Position numbers and translations under genes: made by a program. A stretch of DNA of 64,000 bases from Adenanthera pavonina (lineage: Eukaryota; Streptophyta; Magnoliopsida; Fabales; Fabaceae), in contig JAIVEN010000022.1 of the NCBI GenBank assembly GCA_026686845.1, forward strand, positions 28,494,001 to 28,558,000, given 5' to 3'. Shown piece by piece: positions 45,556 through 60,000 of this stretch (its first letter is position 1; each line of letters opens with the position of its first letter). The notes beneath the pieces are model-generated. The model made no database searches and was not told the origin of the DNA. It saw nothing but the letters and a program-made list of their open reading frames with translations.

Positions 45556-46849
45556 TATTAATTTCCTCATCTAAATGAAATGCTTCCTCTTTTTCTAATA
45601 TGAGGGAAATGATTCTTTTTAAGAAAGTTTAAGGGAAAATAACACTTTAGGACTAAAATATTCAATTAATGCTATTTTATGATCAAAATATTCTAAAATA
45701 ATAGAAAGAGATCATAGTTTCAAACTGATCAAAATTTTAAATAGGAATTACCTAAATATTTTTATTAAAAAGTTTGATACTCAACTTCTGTGATTTACTA
45801 CTCAGGTTCTACAATTTAATACTAAGTGTCATACCTTATTTATTTATATTATTTTCCATATATAATAACATATATAATACTAAAATGAGCTAATTTAGGG
45901 TTTGAATCATTTAAAGATTAAATAAGAAAATTTGAAAACTTTAAAATACTATTCATTTGGTAACCCGATTTTCCTAGTTGAACTTTGAAAAATTATAACT
46001 AATTAAAAAAATCGTATTAAGATGATTTAAATCTCTAAAAATAGTTAAAAATACTTTCTACATGGAAAAAATATACAACTAGAATTTAATTAAGCCAATT
46101 TATATAATAAATTGGTCCAATTTCTACTGTTCATTTGGTCCAAATTATTTTTTCCAGGTTTTCTGGCCCGTATTAAAAAATTCATGACTTCTAGCACATA
46201 TGTCCAAATCAAGTGATCTTTAACTCTTTAGAAAGCTCTCTGTGTTTACTTTCCAGAAATATATAACACTTGTACAGAAAACTAAATCTCAAATGAACAG
46301 TAATCATATAACCTTCTAGTGCTCATATTGGATAGTTTTGCATTCCAACTTTTAAAATAATATTATCACATTCATACATAGCCCAAACTTGTCCAAACTA
46401 GATTCATAACATTATAAGACACTCAAGAGATCATAAGGGCATTAACACAGCTTCATGAGTTAACATAGTATTTTATATAAAATGCAAGGTAATATATCAC
46501 AAATTCAGCTAAAACTTTAGTCTTCTTGTCTTCTTGGAGACTTTGTCATCACTTGAACCTATCATGTTAGTGCTTCAGAAGTGAAATTTGAAAAAATCTC
46601 AGTAGTTAGCTCATTCAATGCATTTATATTATATAAGTTTCACAAAATTTACATGTAATCAACAAAGAACTATATTGCCAAATAGAAATTTTGACAGAGT
46701 TTTTCTTAAAAAATGGACATCTCGAGGAACTAACCCCTTCATTTTACAGTCAAAATCAGCCACAAAGTAACATAAGAACAATATGGCATCAAGATATAAT
46801 CATAGAAATAATTTAGAGAAACATAAAGCAATAAAATAAATATAGCTAC

Positions 46850-47540
46850 CTTTTAGTGAACCTTTGAACTTGTCCTCTTGAATCAAAGCTTCCACAAGTC
46901 TTCTTAAACTCCCATAAGTCCTAAAACATTATTCAACATCCACTAAATCAACTAAAAGTAGGGGTTGTTTTGCAAAATACACTAAAATCCTAAAATTTAA
47001 CTTTGTTTATCTTTGGCTTTTTTCTTGAATCCAACACTTGTTTTTTATTAATTTGGACCCAAGGAACTCATTTTTTACATTAAAACTTTAAAAATCCAAC
47101 TCCTACTCACTTTTAAACACTGACTGAAATAAGGATTTGGAGGCGGAGAAAGTGATTTTAAAAAACTTACTTTCAAACACACTAAAACTTGTTCCTTTGG
47201 TATTTTCTCACATTTTCTCTACAATTTCTTGCAAGAAAACCTTTCTTTCCCAACACCCTTGGTCTTGGACAAAATTTACAGCATGAGAGGAGGGGAGAAA
47301 CTCATTCTAAACTATGTTAAACTACCACAAACTCCAAATAGAATCACTAGAATCAAGTAAGGATGAACATACATTTTTCTTAGAATTTTTCTTCTCTTTT
47401 TCTTCCTCCTCTTCTTCACTTGTTTTCCTTCCTTTCTTGGCTGTTTTATAGAACTCTTCATCTCTTCTTTGAGTGTTTAAGTTGTCCAAGACATGAGCCA
47501 AGAGGGAGTATATATAAAAATTTCCAACCAATAGCATTTT
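46850..47540 (-). mobile_element. possible LTR fragment (sense on minus strand)
   Basis: On the minus strand a TTTATATATAC TATA-like box (about 47509-47521) is followed by purine-rich leader-like DNA (47400-47460) and then T/G-rich DNA, the usual look of a plant LTR R-U5 region. A 71-codon frame here is low-complexity Glu/Lys and not a gene. No partner LTR or primer site was found. Confidence 0.35.
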
Positions 47541-48249
47541 GACATCTTTTTCCCTTGAATTCTCTTGAAATTTCTATAAAAAATGACATAAAATATTAAA
47601 TAATGCAATTTTATCATATGCTGCTAGTTGTGCATGAAATTGAGGGTATTTTAGTTCAAAAATTTTAGATATTTATTTATTCAGATATATCCTAGATTGG
47701 TCTGAACAAATAAAATTACTTTAACAGTATATTTTACTATTATTGAGACACCAGTTTTAACTATATTATGATATAAAATTACTATAATATTCCTTTTCAA
47801 TTGGTCTAAATGTAAGGTCCACGTACCTTTTTCTTACTTTATTTGCCTTTTGTGGGGCCCATAGTACCCTTTTTCTATGCATTGTATTTTTTTTAAGTTT
47901 GACATGAAATTTTTCTTTATATAAATTCCATTAATTTTAAACCATTATACCATTGGGTTTGGTTCACCACGAGTTTTGTTTTGACATAAAATTTACATAA
48001 TTTCAAAATTACCCATAATTTGGATAAAAATGAAATTTTTAAAACTTTCGGGTACTTAACTGTAATTTTTCCTAGGGCCTAAAATACAAATAAATATTTT
48101 TGGGGGGTAAAAATGTAATTTTTGAATTTCTTTTCCTTAACCCAAATTTAACCTTTTTGCCCTTTTTTACCTCCATTCACATATATCAGATTTTTCCACA
48201 ACCCATTATATTTTAATCTATTTAAAATTTTCAGGATATTATACTAGCA

Positions 48250-48620
48250 TCATCGATTTGATACTGAACACATTATGATCACTAAAAAATTCAATTGATC
48301 AGTCCTAAAGTTTGACACTCAGCTCCCATGATTTACTACTGAAGTTCCACAATTTGACACTGAACTTCCTCGATTTTACACTGAACATATTATGATCACT
48401 AAGAAATTCAACTGATCAGTCCTAGAGAGTTTGACACTCAACTCCTGCGATTTATTACTTAGGTTCCATGATTTGACATTGAACTTCTCCGGTTTTACAC
48501 TGAACACATTATGATCACCAAAAAATTCAATTAATCAATCCCAGAGTTTTGCATTTAACTCTCACGATTTACTACTCAGGTTCTAGGATTTGACACTAAG
48601 TTTTCTCGGTTTTATACTAA
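48250..48620. repeat. minisatellite, about 119-bp unit, about 3 copies
   Basis: CTGAACACATTATGATCAC or a near copy recurs near 48264, 48381 and 48500. Each unit also holds GATCAGTCC, TTTGACACTCAACTCC and GATTTACTACT-like words. The next sequence (48640-48740) is the same unit inverted and is the inner part of the right TIR, so the array was copied from a TIR. Confidence 0.85.
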
Positions 48621-48870
48621 GCTACTTAGTTGAATTTTTTTTGTGATTATAATGTGTCAGTGTAAAACTCGGAAGCTTAGTGTTAAATTATGGAATTTGA
48701 GTAATAAAAAGTGGAAGTTGAGCATAAATTTTTTTAACAAGAGCATTTAAGTTTTTTCCTATTTAAAAGTTTGATTAGTTTGAAACCATAATTTCTTTCT
48801 ATCATTTTGAAATATTTTGATCCCAAAATGATATTAATTGAATATTTTGGTCATAAAGTATCATTTTCTC

Positions 48871-49394
48871 AAAATTTTATTGACACATATCAAACAACAT
48901 ATTTATTTCTCCTTACCCACACATTTTTCTTATTCGTCTTTCCCTCTACCAAATAGGGCATTTGAGAAAAAAAGTCAATTTGTAATTTTCTAAACTTTCT
49001 TTTTTAGTTTACCTAAATTTCCATTCCTTTTAGTACATAGTTTTTACCCATTATTTCTTTTTCTCTTGTAATAAAATGATGCGTGCAACTTTGGTTTAAC
49101 AGTATTGCTAATATTCCTAGTTATATAAGGAGATTAATTGATGTAGATATTATGGGGTCTTATAACCTTGTGTTGTATTTGGGTTCTCCCCATTTATTTA
49201 TATATAAAAAAAAACGAAGCATTTAACTTTGGATTTTTTTTTTCCAAAAGCTTTTTTTATAAGAATTTAACTTTCAAGTTTTAAAGAAATAAATCAACAA
49301 ATGTACATGACCTCATTAAGAGTACAAGGTTTAGCAAATCATGTCTTTTAGAGCTTAGTTCCTCTCTTCCTCTCTGGGTGTGCTAAGTAACATA
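48871..49394. other. intergenic DNA, no gene
   Basis: AT-rich with no coding potential and no clear element ends. Confidence 0.5.
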
Positions 49395-50275
49395 GGGCTT
49401 GTTTGGTTCTCTCATATAGGAGCATGTGAAATGATGATGATTACATTACCTAGTTAAGTGCGTTTGGTTGCCTGAATCACTTTCACAAAGATAATCCCCA
49501 GCACCTTAAAATAGGTGATCATTAGCACGCACAAAAATCTATATGAACCCCATCAGCTCATTGTGAACAAGGGTAAAAAATCTAAAATACCCTTTGCAAA
49601 ACACATCATTCCTCTTCCATTTCCTTCACCTTCTTCGACACTTCTCTTCCTCCTTCTTCTTCCTCATCGCCGACCTTCCACTCTCATCTCCGCTGAGCTT
49701 CCATACTGGCTTCCCTAGACCATCATTGCTGGTAGTATCTTTCTATGTCAGCGGCACCTTTGCACCATCAACGGCCAACTTGTTGCACCTTCACACAAAT
49801 CTAGTTTTTCAAATCACTACACAAATTGTCGTACAAATTTGCAATGCGTTACAGATCTACCTTTGCAACATCAAAGGCCATGGATCGGGTTTCGAACTTC
49901 ATCACACCTCCACCTACTATCATTAAGCTTGACATCCAATACGTTTCAGGTCTAGGTTTTGAACCAGATCTGGGTTTCACTTGGCCAAATTTTTGCATGA
50001 TGTAGGGAGAAGATTGATTATAATAATCAATTGATGTAAGGGAGAAGAATAATGGAAGGAGAAGAATGATGGAGGGAGTTTTTTTTTGGTTTTTTGGTAG
50101 GGGCAAAAGAGTCATTCTATATTTATTACTATTTTTCTTTTATAAAAAATAAACATAATTATCTTACTCTTTTATATCATACCAAATAAATTTATATGTA
50201 ATCATTATCCTATTATATCTCTTCATATATTTCACATCACATTACTTAACCCTCGTGTAATTGAACCAAATGGGT
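49395..50275. mobile_element. MITE or non-autonomous DNA element, about 0.9 kb
   Basis: The left end GGGCTTGTTTGGTTC faces GAACCAAATGGG at the right. Subterminal words such as TGATGATTACATT (left) and GTAATCATTATCC (right) are also inverted. The middle (49610-49960) is less AT-rich, with CATCTCCGCTGAGCTTCC-like sequence that may be captured from a gene, but no domain was recognised. The target duplication is unresolved; the end sequence suggests PIF/Harbinger. Confidence 0.5.
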
Positions 50276-50289
50276 TGATAAAGTATTAG

Positions 50290-50560
50290 TCCTTTGTCAA
50301 ACTTCACAAATTTCAAAATTTATTTGGATAGAGAGATTTGGAAGTGAGAGGCAAAAAAAGGAGAGGAGGAAAATTTTTTATTTTATTTTTTTTTCAAACT
50401 AAAAAAAAGAGTACTTTTGGTTTCCTTCTTAATTAGAAGGGAGAGGAAAGGACCGGAGAGAAAAATGTTTCTCTTCTCTTTGCATGGTTTAAAAGAAAAT
50501 AAGATAAAACAATTTTCCTTTTCTCTGGATCTTTTGAACCAAAATAGGGGCTAACTTCCA
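50290..50560. mobile_element. MITE-like purine/pyrimidine element
   Basis: Resembles 22935-23290: AAATTTATTTGGATAGAGAG and GGAGAGGAGG on the left, TTTCCTTTTCTCTGGATC and TTTTGAACCAAAATAGGGG on the right. The ends are only weakly defined. Confidence 0.4.
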
Positions 50561-51099
50561 ACGTTTTCACTTTATGAATGATCCAAATCACGTTTCAAAA
50601 AAGGATAGGAGGCCAGGATAATAAAATTATTTGTTTTCATAGTGTCACGTTAACAATAAAATTATTTAATAGAAATTATATCACTAATCACTAATTTATA
50701 AAAAAATAAAGTAGTATTATGGTTATAATCAATTGTATGTGACCGTTCCAATTGCTTGACACGCCCTCACCGTGACAAACGACTTCTGGATTTTTAATTT
50801 TGGGCCAAAGAGATGACCTCTGGAATAGTCGCTGCATTTCACGTGTAGTCCTGAGTGTCACACTTCAACGATCGCTCCGTTATCATTATCGAAGGGAGGG
50901 AATAAAAAAAAAAAAAGGGATGCTCGGTTATGGGATGCGGACGTGGTTCGTTACTTTCCCGCCGATTCACACACCAGGGGAACGTCGATTTCATGCAGAT
51001 GCTACTTTTGCTTTCGGAATCACTTCGAATTCAGCTTTTCCAGTAGAACTTGTATAAAAATTAAATCAGTGTTATCAAATCCAAAACCTAATTAATGCT
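50561..51099 (+). promoter_or_regulatory. upstream region of the VPS13-like gene
   Basis: From about 50730 the sequence becomes less AT-rich than the transposon DNA to its left, which fits a host promoter and leader. A TATAAAA at 51053-51059 is only about 40 bases from the ATG, which would leave a very short leader, so it may not be the functional box. Confidence 0.4.
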
Positions 51100-54000
51100 A
51101 TGCCCTTAAAACATCTAATCCGGCGGAAACTACAGTCTCTGCTTCAGCGGTGGCTGCTGGAGGAGCCTGAGTTTGATCTCAAATTAGGGTTCATTCAGTC
51201 TTTTGCGGTTGCGGAAAATCTTCGCCTCGATGTTTCAGTTCTCAACGAGCTCTTCGATGTGCCTGCTTTGTTGTTTTTCGAGGACATTACCATTGAACAC
51301 CTGAGCATTCGATTCTCAAACTGGTCTGCGCCAGCCTTTTCAATAGAAGTTCATGGCGTCCATGTTGTACTATCATTTGAGTAAGTCCCTGCTTAGAGCT
51401 TTTTTTTTTTTTCTTTTTTCTGGGTCCTTCTATATCTTGTTACTGCTGCCTTTGTGCCTCACTCAATATCTCTTAAAGCTGGTTATTTTTTTTTTTTTTT
51501 AAAGGAAGCCAGAGAACGAGGGATGCTTGAGGCGCCAGCGGACATCAAAGGATGATAGCTCAGAAAATGTGAGGAAGAAGCTTTCGGTACTTGATCCTGA
51601 GGTAATGCTCTGAAAAATTACATAAAAGTCACCGTTCAATTTGTTTCAACTATTGTTTCTTTTCCTATTATACTAATTAGCAAGCTGTACACGAGATATT
51701 TGCTTCACGGGGAAGAACTTTATCAAAGCTGCTTTCAGCAAACACTGGAGCCTCATCTATATTACTATTATCGTGACATATTTTCCCAACATAAGATGCA
51801 TTATAAACAACAATTTCATCTCATAAAAATTGCTTGGTGCTCATGCTGCTTTTCATTTTTGTTGGATTACTATGCCTCAAATCATGTTCATTTCAACCTT
51901 TTCCGCTGGCAATGAACATGATACATGAATACAAATGGAAACACTGAAATTAGTTAGGTGGCTGCTTCATTTGTGAAGATTAACTAAAAATGGTGAAAAG
52001 TTCATTTGGGATGAACTCTATGCACTGTTATCTGATCTATTGATCCAATGAGTTAGACATAATTAGGCCGATAATCTTTTATATCAAGAATCTCCAAGTG
52101 GAAATAAAGATAATATCATTATGGCCATCATGGTAACTTTTCTATTGATTTCAGGGTTGTGCGCTGCATTGCCTCTTGGAGAGGATCTTGTTTGCTGCAC
52201 CTTCAAGAAAGGATTTTTCAACATCACTTGTGAATCTTATTCTCAAACACTGTCATCTAGAGGTACATCACATTCATGTGGAGGTTCAATTCCCTATCTT
52301 AAATGATGTGTTGATATGTTTTGGGGAATTAGAGGAGTTAAATGCAAGATCTAAGTATTTGGATGATAGATGTCTTACCAGATGTCTTTTCAGTGCTGTT
52401 TTTCTCCCAGTGAATGAGAGCTCTTACATATTAAATGGCATTGGATTGAAGGTTGGATTTAATGACAAAGATTGCACAGAGCGTGTTTTACTTTCATCTG
52501 ATCTGTCCACAAACATCAAATTACGTGATCTTCAGCTTGCAGATTGCAGTATCTATTTCCCAGAACTGGCTTTTTCATTCTCTCCAGATGACATTTCTAT
52601 ATATCTGGCTCTTGATAAATTGCTATCGAATAAGTACAATCATGCTAGAAGTGCTAGAGAATTATGGAGATTAGCTGCCAGCAGAATGGATGATACTATA
52701 ATTCCCAGATTGTCATTGCATAGATTAGTTGGTGTTATTGGTCGATGGATACATTATGTCAATGCTTATGAGAATCTCTTGCTGCGCATTGGATATTCTT
52801 CTGGACTCTTATTGAATAGACCCATTTCTAAGATTTCTTGTAACAAAGCCATTTTGAGCTCTGCTAGACACCATTGGAATGTCATATCTGACTCTGAGAA
52901 AAGGTTGCCTGTCGAAGGGATAGCATTGGCAAGGCGAGTAGCTCGTCATAGAGCTGTGTTGAAGGTTCAATCTGATGGTGAGAAATGTTTGATTACAAAC
53001 CCTTTCAATTTCTTTCGCCCTCTTTTCGCCATAATGATACTTATATGGAAAGTGATCTCAAAGATAATACAATCTTTGGTAAATTTCTTATTTTTGAGAA
53101 AAGAAATAGTGAAAGATCCATATAGTGATGGAGGTTTGGGTAGCCTTACCAAAGATCCTTGTCAAAGGTGTTGTTTCGTTCTGAACTTTGGGAAACTGGT
53201 TATAATGGTTTCCCAAAGCAGTAGAATTCAACCTTCTGTATATGATAAAGTACAGTCACATATTGGGATTGGATTCACAGATTACCATTCAATAAGGTTT
53301 TGTATTGAAGCTTTGTTATTTGTATCTGTTGAAGACTTTTTTGAACAGAGAGTTTTTCTATCATATGGGCAGATGAAGGCTATGCCCACATCTTTTAAAG
53401 CATCATCAAAGTCAGGTAAAATGAATATGCTTAGTAATTCAGAGAGGGAGAATAGGAAGGAAGGAATCATTGATATGGAATCAATTTTATGGTTTGAACC
53501 AGCAAAATTATTTTTTGTTTCTGACGTTAATGATGCCCAGGCTAAAGGTACTTGTGCTTTTCAAGTGGAAAACCTTTTGGGAAAAATTTGTTTGAGTTGG
53601 AAAGAAATGTGTGATAGTTTAATTGAAAGTGAGGTGGAATATTCTGAAAATCCATCTTTTGTCTGTAAGATTGAAAGATCATTCACATATCCAGGCCGTA
53701 ATGATCCAGATTTTGGTTTTCCTGAATGTGGTTTGATTCTAGGAAAGTTAAATTTAGTTTTGACTCATTGTTCAGTATCATTAGTGTCTCTACTTCTTAG
53801 TCAGATTCAGCATTCTATTTGGTGGAAGGACAAGGGGAAAGCATCAATTGTTTCAAATTGTATGGATAAACCAGAAATTTGTTGGGTTAACAAATTTGAG
53901 TATTATGCCAATGGATGGATTATGACTTTGCTTGAAATGCTTCCGGAGAAAAACATTCAGCTTGGAGTCTTTGTTGATGGTCCTTCTCTAAGATTTTTAC

Positions 54001-57000
54001 ACAACAAGGCGGGCAATCTAGGTGGTCAAGAAACTAATGACATTGTTAGTCAGGATGGTTTTGACTTGATTTTTGATTTCCATGAGATTGAAGTGGCTAT
54101 TGGTTCACCTTCCATATCTGGTATGGTACCATTGGTAGATTTGCTGGGATTTGATGATGCAGAAGCAGAGTGTCTTAGGTTGGAACCTCAGGCAATTGAA
54201 ATCCCTAAACCAAATAATGACAAATATGCATCTTGGGGAAAGATTTCATTTGGTTTTTATCTTCGTCTAAATGGTTTAAATGCTTGCTTGAGGAAGCCGG
54301 ACGAAAGCCATCAAGTTCAACTTTTTGTATTAAAGCCAATCAAGTTACAGATGTCATCCTTTAGGTAGGATGTTGTTTATAGGATGATACTTTTCCTTGA
54401 TGATGGTCCTCAATGGGTCTTAATATATCTGGACAATATTTTTCTTTTGTTTACTGTTTTTCTGTTTAGCATGACATTTTATATTGTTGTTTTAATCAAA
54501 ATCTGAAAATTTGCTGATGTCACTATAATGTGAGCAAATCACATATGCTTGAAATTAAAAAAAAAAAAAAAATTCATGTCCTTTACTTTGAAAGATACGC
54601 AGGGAGTTGGTAATTTATTGTCCTTCAAAGTTTTGGCTTAAAAAGTAAAGATATGCAAATGTACTAAGACCTCATTTTGGAATGGTCCTGTCTCTTTTGA
54701 GTTCATAATATTTTTTCTTTGTTTCTCTTTTCTTGCTATTTTCTTTTCTTCTTTTGAGGATTCATGATTTCTAAGGATTAAATTCTTTTCTTTTTCCATG
54801 AGTTCTTTTATTGGATAAACAATATTATGTAAATGCAAAATTGTGCCAACTGGTGCTGACTTGGGAATGCTTTAATATGTTGCTTTTACATCATGTGCCC
54901 AGGAATCTTAGTCCCTTTTTCCAGTTTAATGAGAAAAAGAAAATTAAGTTGCATCACCCATGTGCACTTGATGTTCACTATGCTGCTCGCTCTTTTTTAT
55001 TTATTTTGAGTTGCCTTATTATGTATTCCTTTGTCAGTGCTGGAGTTGATATATGTTGGAGATAGAAACAAAGTCATGAAAGAAGTTTAGTTAATTTAAC
55101 CTCTGATTTATTTAATGTACATAATTGAGGAGGAATGGATAAATTTAAAGTTTGATGCACAAATTTTATTAAGGAGCAGGCATATAATGGTACAATTAGG
55201 AGAAAAATATGCTCTCCAAATTAGATCACGATAAAACAAACAATAAGATTCAAGATAATGCAAAGAACACTCAAATGATCTTGAATATCAAGTTTGGAAA
55301 TACCCTCGAATTGGCCCAAAAAAAAAATTAGAAACTTGTAAGGAAATAATGGGGACAGAAATTGTTGTTCATTTTAATGCCCCTACACATACAAATTTAC
55401 TGGGCTCTATAGTTTTGATTATATCATACTGCTGCTTATCTACAGTGTGTCCTCTTGAGAGATAGAAGTTTTCACAGGTCATGTGCCGTTATATCATGTT
55501 AAAATTTGATGACAAGTTACTTCAGTTTTTAGGCCCTTATATTTGTAATAGATTTATGATTACAAGTCCTATAAAACTGTGGTTGCATGAAATTTTGGGG
55601 CCTCCTTCCATTCAATAATTTCAAAATTTGTTGTGTCATAGGCATATTTCTTCTGGTGATTGTGATATGTGAGTGTTAAATTGTTATTTCAGGGAATACA
55701 TGTACTCTTTAAGCACAACAACAATTGCTTTTTCAGCTGCTTTTGGCATAATGGCTGGAGGATTAACTGTTCTCTCATTTTTGGATGAGTTGTATATGAT
55801 CTATCAGGTAATTTTTTTCCCTTCCTGTTTAAGTCAAATGATGATTTTCATATATTTACCTGGTTAAATTTATTGTCCCTAACGTAATAGGCACCTTTGT
55901 GTATAAAGGACCACTTCCTTTTGGCTAAGAATATGAAAGAAGATCGAGTAATAAAATGAAGAGTTGCAGGTAGGATCTATTACGAAATATACCGTATGTA
56001 AGTTTATCATGTAGGGGTTTTAAGCCAATCATTTAGTGAACTTTTTTATATTCATTTGTTTTCTATTTAATCAGTCAATTGGATGGTCATTGCTTCACAG
56101 TTTGAAACTTGAAGAATTTTGGAATAATCAGAGAAGAAATTTGAAAAGACATGGACCAGAAAGATAATGCCTCTGTGTCTCTGTTTTCTTATCATTCATA
56201 GTGAAAAGAGCATTACTTAAATTGGGATTTTGGACTTACAAGAGAGCAACTAGCAAAGTGCATTCATTCTCATTCACTATAAAAAGAGCATTCAAAGCAA
56301 CCGCCATTAATCCCACAGAATGAGCAACTCATAAAATTCTTCCAATCAAGGAAATAAAATAATTCAAAGAGAGAAATTACAAGAGATAATAAAACTGAAA
56401 AAAAAAAAGATGAGGAAATAAATGTTATAAACATCATGCGGCAACCAGCAAAATTGTTTTGTACTGGATTGAACTTAGAATGTAAGATTATCACAAAAGT
56501 GCAGTGGGATGTCAAATGAAAAAAGGTGCCTTCCTTATAGGTCTGGTTCTTTTCTTTTATCTTTTGTCATTGACACCTTAATTTAGCATGCATTCAAGGA
56601 TCTAAAGCTTATTGTGTTATTAATCAAGTATTATAGTGGAGATGCTTTTTTAAGGCAGTTGCAATTTGCAAACAGCCAGGTTGATAAGAGACCCATTCTC
56701 ATATACTCTAAGAAAGACATGTAGGCAAGAAGATGGGCAGGTGTGAGGCATGGGGTGTGGATTGATGGAGCTGGGCAGCTGCTGGATATGGGAGACGTAA
56801 TTGGAGATAGTGGGGAAGGGGTGATCACCACATCACTTAGAGAGCAGACAATGATGGCAGCACTTTAGGGACCCATGATGACCTCGTAACACTTTGCATA
56901 TTTTATTGTTTAATTTATTTAACTTTAATTGTTAATTCCTTGCATTATAAATAGCTACTGTAGCTACATTGTTGGTTGGCTAGAATATTTGTTTCGTTGC

Positions 57001-60000
57001 TTGTGCTTAGGTGGTTCTCTTAAAACTATTAGAATTTATGGATTAGGTAATAGAGATAAGAATATTAAGACAGATATGTGGGTGTACAAGAAAGGATAAG
57101 ATCCAATTTGAGGAAAAGTTGACGTAGCATCTATCGACGAGAAGATGGTAGAAAATCAATTAAGGTGGTTTGGACATATGCGAAGAAGGTCGTTAGAGGA
57201 GCTAGTGAAGAGAGTTGATCAGATGATTTTTAGCCATATAAAATGACGTGAAGAGAGAGCTAGAAGAACACTCTAGGAAGTTATTAAGCTAGATCTCTTG
57301 ATTAATGATATATTTGAAGAGTTTGGTTTTGATAGAGTTCAACAGTATCGTGTTATCCATGTGGCCAATCAAGATTGTTGTTGTTGTTGATACTTGCTCA
57401 TATTTTTCTAATAGAGTTTTCTATTAATAAAATTCAGGTTCTATCCCTGTATTAATCACAGGTTTCAAGTTATCAGGTGGTTGCTTACATGCATGGTTTC
57501 CTCATGATTACATGAAATAGAATTAATTCCAGTGTGCTTTTGTTGGCTAGAGATCCTTTTGCACTTGGCTATTTCCCTGAATTATTCCTCTGTCCGATGG
57601 CTTCAGTTTTTTTTAGTGATTTGTTTCATATTGTTGGCATGGTTCAGTCAATAATCATAAGGACCAAAATTTAGTAGAGTCATAATGCCAGTTGATTGTG
57701 GAAAACCAGTTCCAGGGGATTCTAAACTGTAAGGACCCAATTTCAAAGAAAAATTATAGGGACTGAGTTGAAGGTAGAATGGAATAGGGATCAAATATAT
57801 AATTAAACCTATTTTATAATTTTTTTACTGAGGGATGACTAGAGGATCTCTTTTCTCTTTGACAGGCAGTTGCAAGTTTGTATGCTGTGGTGTCTTGTCT
57901 TTTTAGTAGCTTTGAAGCTGTTGATTGTGTACCTCCCAAAATCATGAAACAAGAATTATTTGCGGGACCTGAGAAGGGAGAGGGGTATATAGGAAGAGCT
58001 TCAATGCCAAATTATAGCTGCCTGTTTCTAATTAACGGGAACTGCCAATTCAAGTTAGTGGATGTAATTCTGCATAATTGTAGGATGAAAGATTATGTAG
58101 ATAGTTGGATGAGAACTTTTAACATTGTAACTGACAACATGTTGGCTGAGAAAAAGTTGCCTGATTATGGAATTTGGGTTTCTATTCAGCAGACGACTAT
58201 TACAATATCTTGTGAAGAAGGAAAAGCAGATCTTATCACTGATTCATCAGGAATTAAGTTTCTTGTCTTTGAATACAAGAACTCCATTGGAAACATTGAT
58301 AATTATGTTGTCCTTGAAAATTCGGTTTTGCAATCTGTTAATTGTTTACATGAAATATCTCTTTCAGATTGCAAATTTACTTTACGCCTGGGTGCCCCTC
58401 AGAGTGCCTCTTCAAATAATGAGAGTGAGAAGCTTTACATTTCTAGTCCTGCTGATAATATATCTTTGGGACGGGATACTGATCAAGCATTCGGCTCTAA
58501 AAGATCAAATAATCAATCTCTCTGCTTTGTTAATGAAAGGGGGTATGCTACAAACATTCTTACTCGAGTTTCAGGAAGTTACTGGTTGCTTATAAATGTC
58601 GCAGTAGGTAATGTTTTCATAGGAAGGTGTCCAATGAAGAATGATCTGGTTCAAGCACATCACTTGAATAAGTTTCTTTCTTTGCTTTCTGTTGGTGGAG
58701 AATTTGAGCTGATATCCTTGGAAATTCAGGTAATGTGCTTTAAAGGGAAGAATAATTTTCAAATGCTTTTGACTGCATCTTTGTTTGAGGCCTTTTATTA
58801 AAACGTTGTGTTGAAGATAATATATTTCACGTTTTGTAACTCAGCCATTATGGTCCTCATTTATGTCTCTTTGGTTAATGTTTTATTTCCTTCTCCTTCC
58901 ATGTATTTCACCCAGGATAGGATATTTGTTTCTGTTTCACTATTAGCTTCTTTTATGGGATCTGATAGGCAGGTCTATTGCCTTCAGTCCCTTATATGTA
59001 TTTGTAGTTGTTCCATTTTGAATACGAAGAATCAGAGAGAACATTATCCCCTGATTTTCTTACAAATTGAAGTTCATAGAAAGATGATCATGCCTCTTAC
59101 TGGTTTTTTACACTTCAAAGCTGTTATCTATAAATGTTGTCATCTCAATATTTACAATATTTTCTTTCATTTGGCTAAGTTATAAATTTTATTGGGCAGG
59201 GTGGACTGATTCTTGAAACTACATCTTTGGCATTGGCCACTGATTGTTTTTCTTCATATCTAAGTTATATTTCAAGTCTTTCCTCTGCTGCTCAACGACA
59301 TAATAGATGCATAAAGGCAGAGCATAGCGAAGCAAGCTATAATCTTCCTGTAGAGGATGCTCAAGAGATTGTTTGCACATCTTATCAAGCTGAAAGTGGA
59401 TTACCAAACGCTTTTGCCTTATCTTTGTCTCATTTTGCTATTGTTTTTGTGCATGAAAATGAATCTGGTAAATTAATTTCTTCTCTAAGTGTGACACTGC
59501 ATTTTAGTATAGAAAAACTTTATGAAATGTTTAATCTGTTAATACAGGTGAAATCCGAGAGCTTGTCATTGAGGTTGACGTCCATCTGAAATTTGAATTG
59601 GCAACTACTGGGAGGAAATTGACATTTGACCTTTCTCGTTTTTCAATACTCTCTCAAGTTCTTCGTACAAGTGAGGAGGACGAAACAGAAATCCCTCATT
59701 TTTCTTCGGTGACATCAAAAGTGTTATCATCTCAACGTGCATCTGAAGATTCTCTTTCAGGATTTCAGAACTTGGGCGAAATTAACTCAGTTAGTGATGC
59801 AAGTAGCTCAAGAGACTCTGTTCCCTTGAAAAACTTTTACAATTATAGATCTCCTTCGGAGGTCCTCCATTTAAGTCATCAGAACCATATTTTGAAAGAT
59901 TTAAGAGCATCTATATCACTAGAGAGGACAGAGAATGGTTCTTTACATTTGTCTCGCAGTTGGTTTGGTAGTTGTTCTCTTCCAGGTTTTGATATTGTGC

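Larger units (their letters stand above)
45633..48870. mobile_element. second long-TIR (MULE-like) element
   Basis: 45633-45840 is matched by the complement of 48625-48870: GGGAAAATAACACTTTAGGA against GAGAAAATGATACTTTATGA, then CAAAATATTC, GTTTCAAACT, TTTTAAATAGGAA and TACTCAA. The flanking 9-mers AAAGTTTAA and AAAATTTTA agree at 7 of 9 positions, compatible with an old MULE target. No transposase was found. Inside lie a minisatellite next to the right TIR and an LTR-like fragment. Confidence 0.6.

Noticed and set aside
48250..48620. CRISPR-like spaced repeat
   Set aside because: The units are contiguous 119-bp minisatellite copies in plant nuclear DNA, without unique spacers or cas genes.
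50800..51057. 85-codon open frame upstream of the VPS13-like gene
   Set aside because: No domain, it overlaps the probable promoter and leader, and it contains an A-run-encoded Lys stretch.
58167..58595. 142-codon frame inside VPS13-like exon 5
   Set aside because: It is another frame of the coding exon. The exon's own frame carries the family similarity and joins its neighbours in phase.
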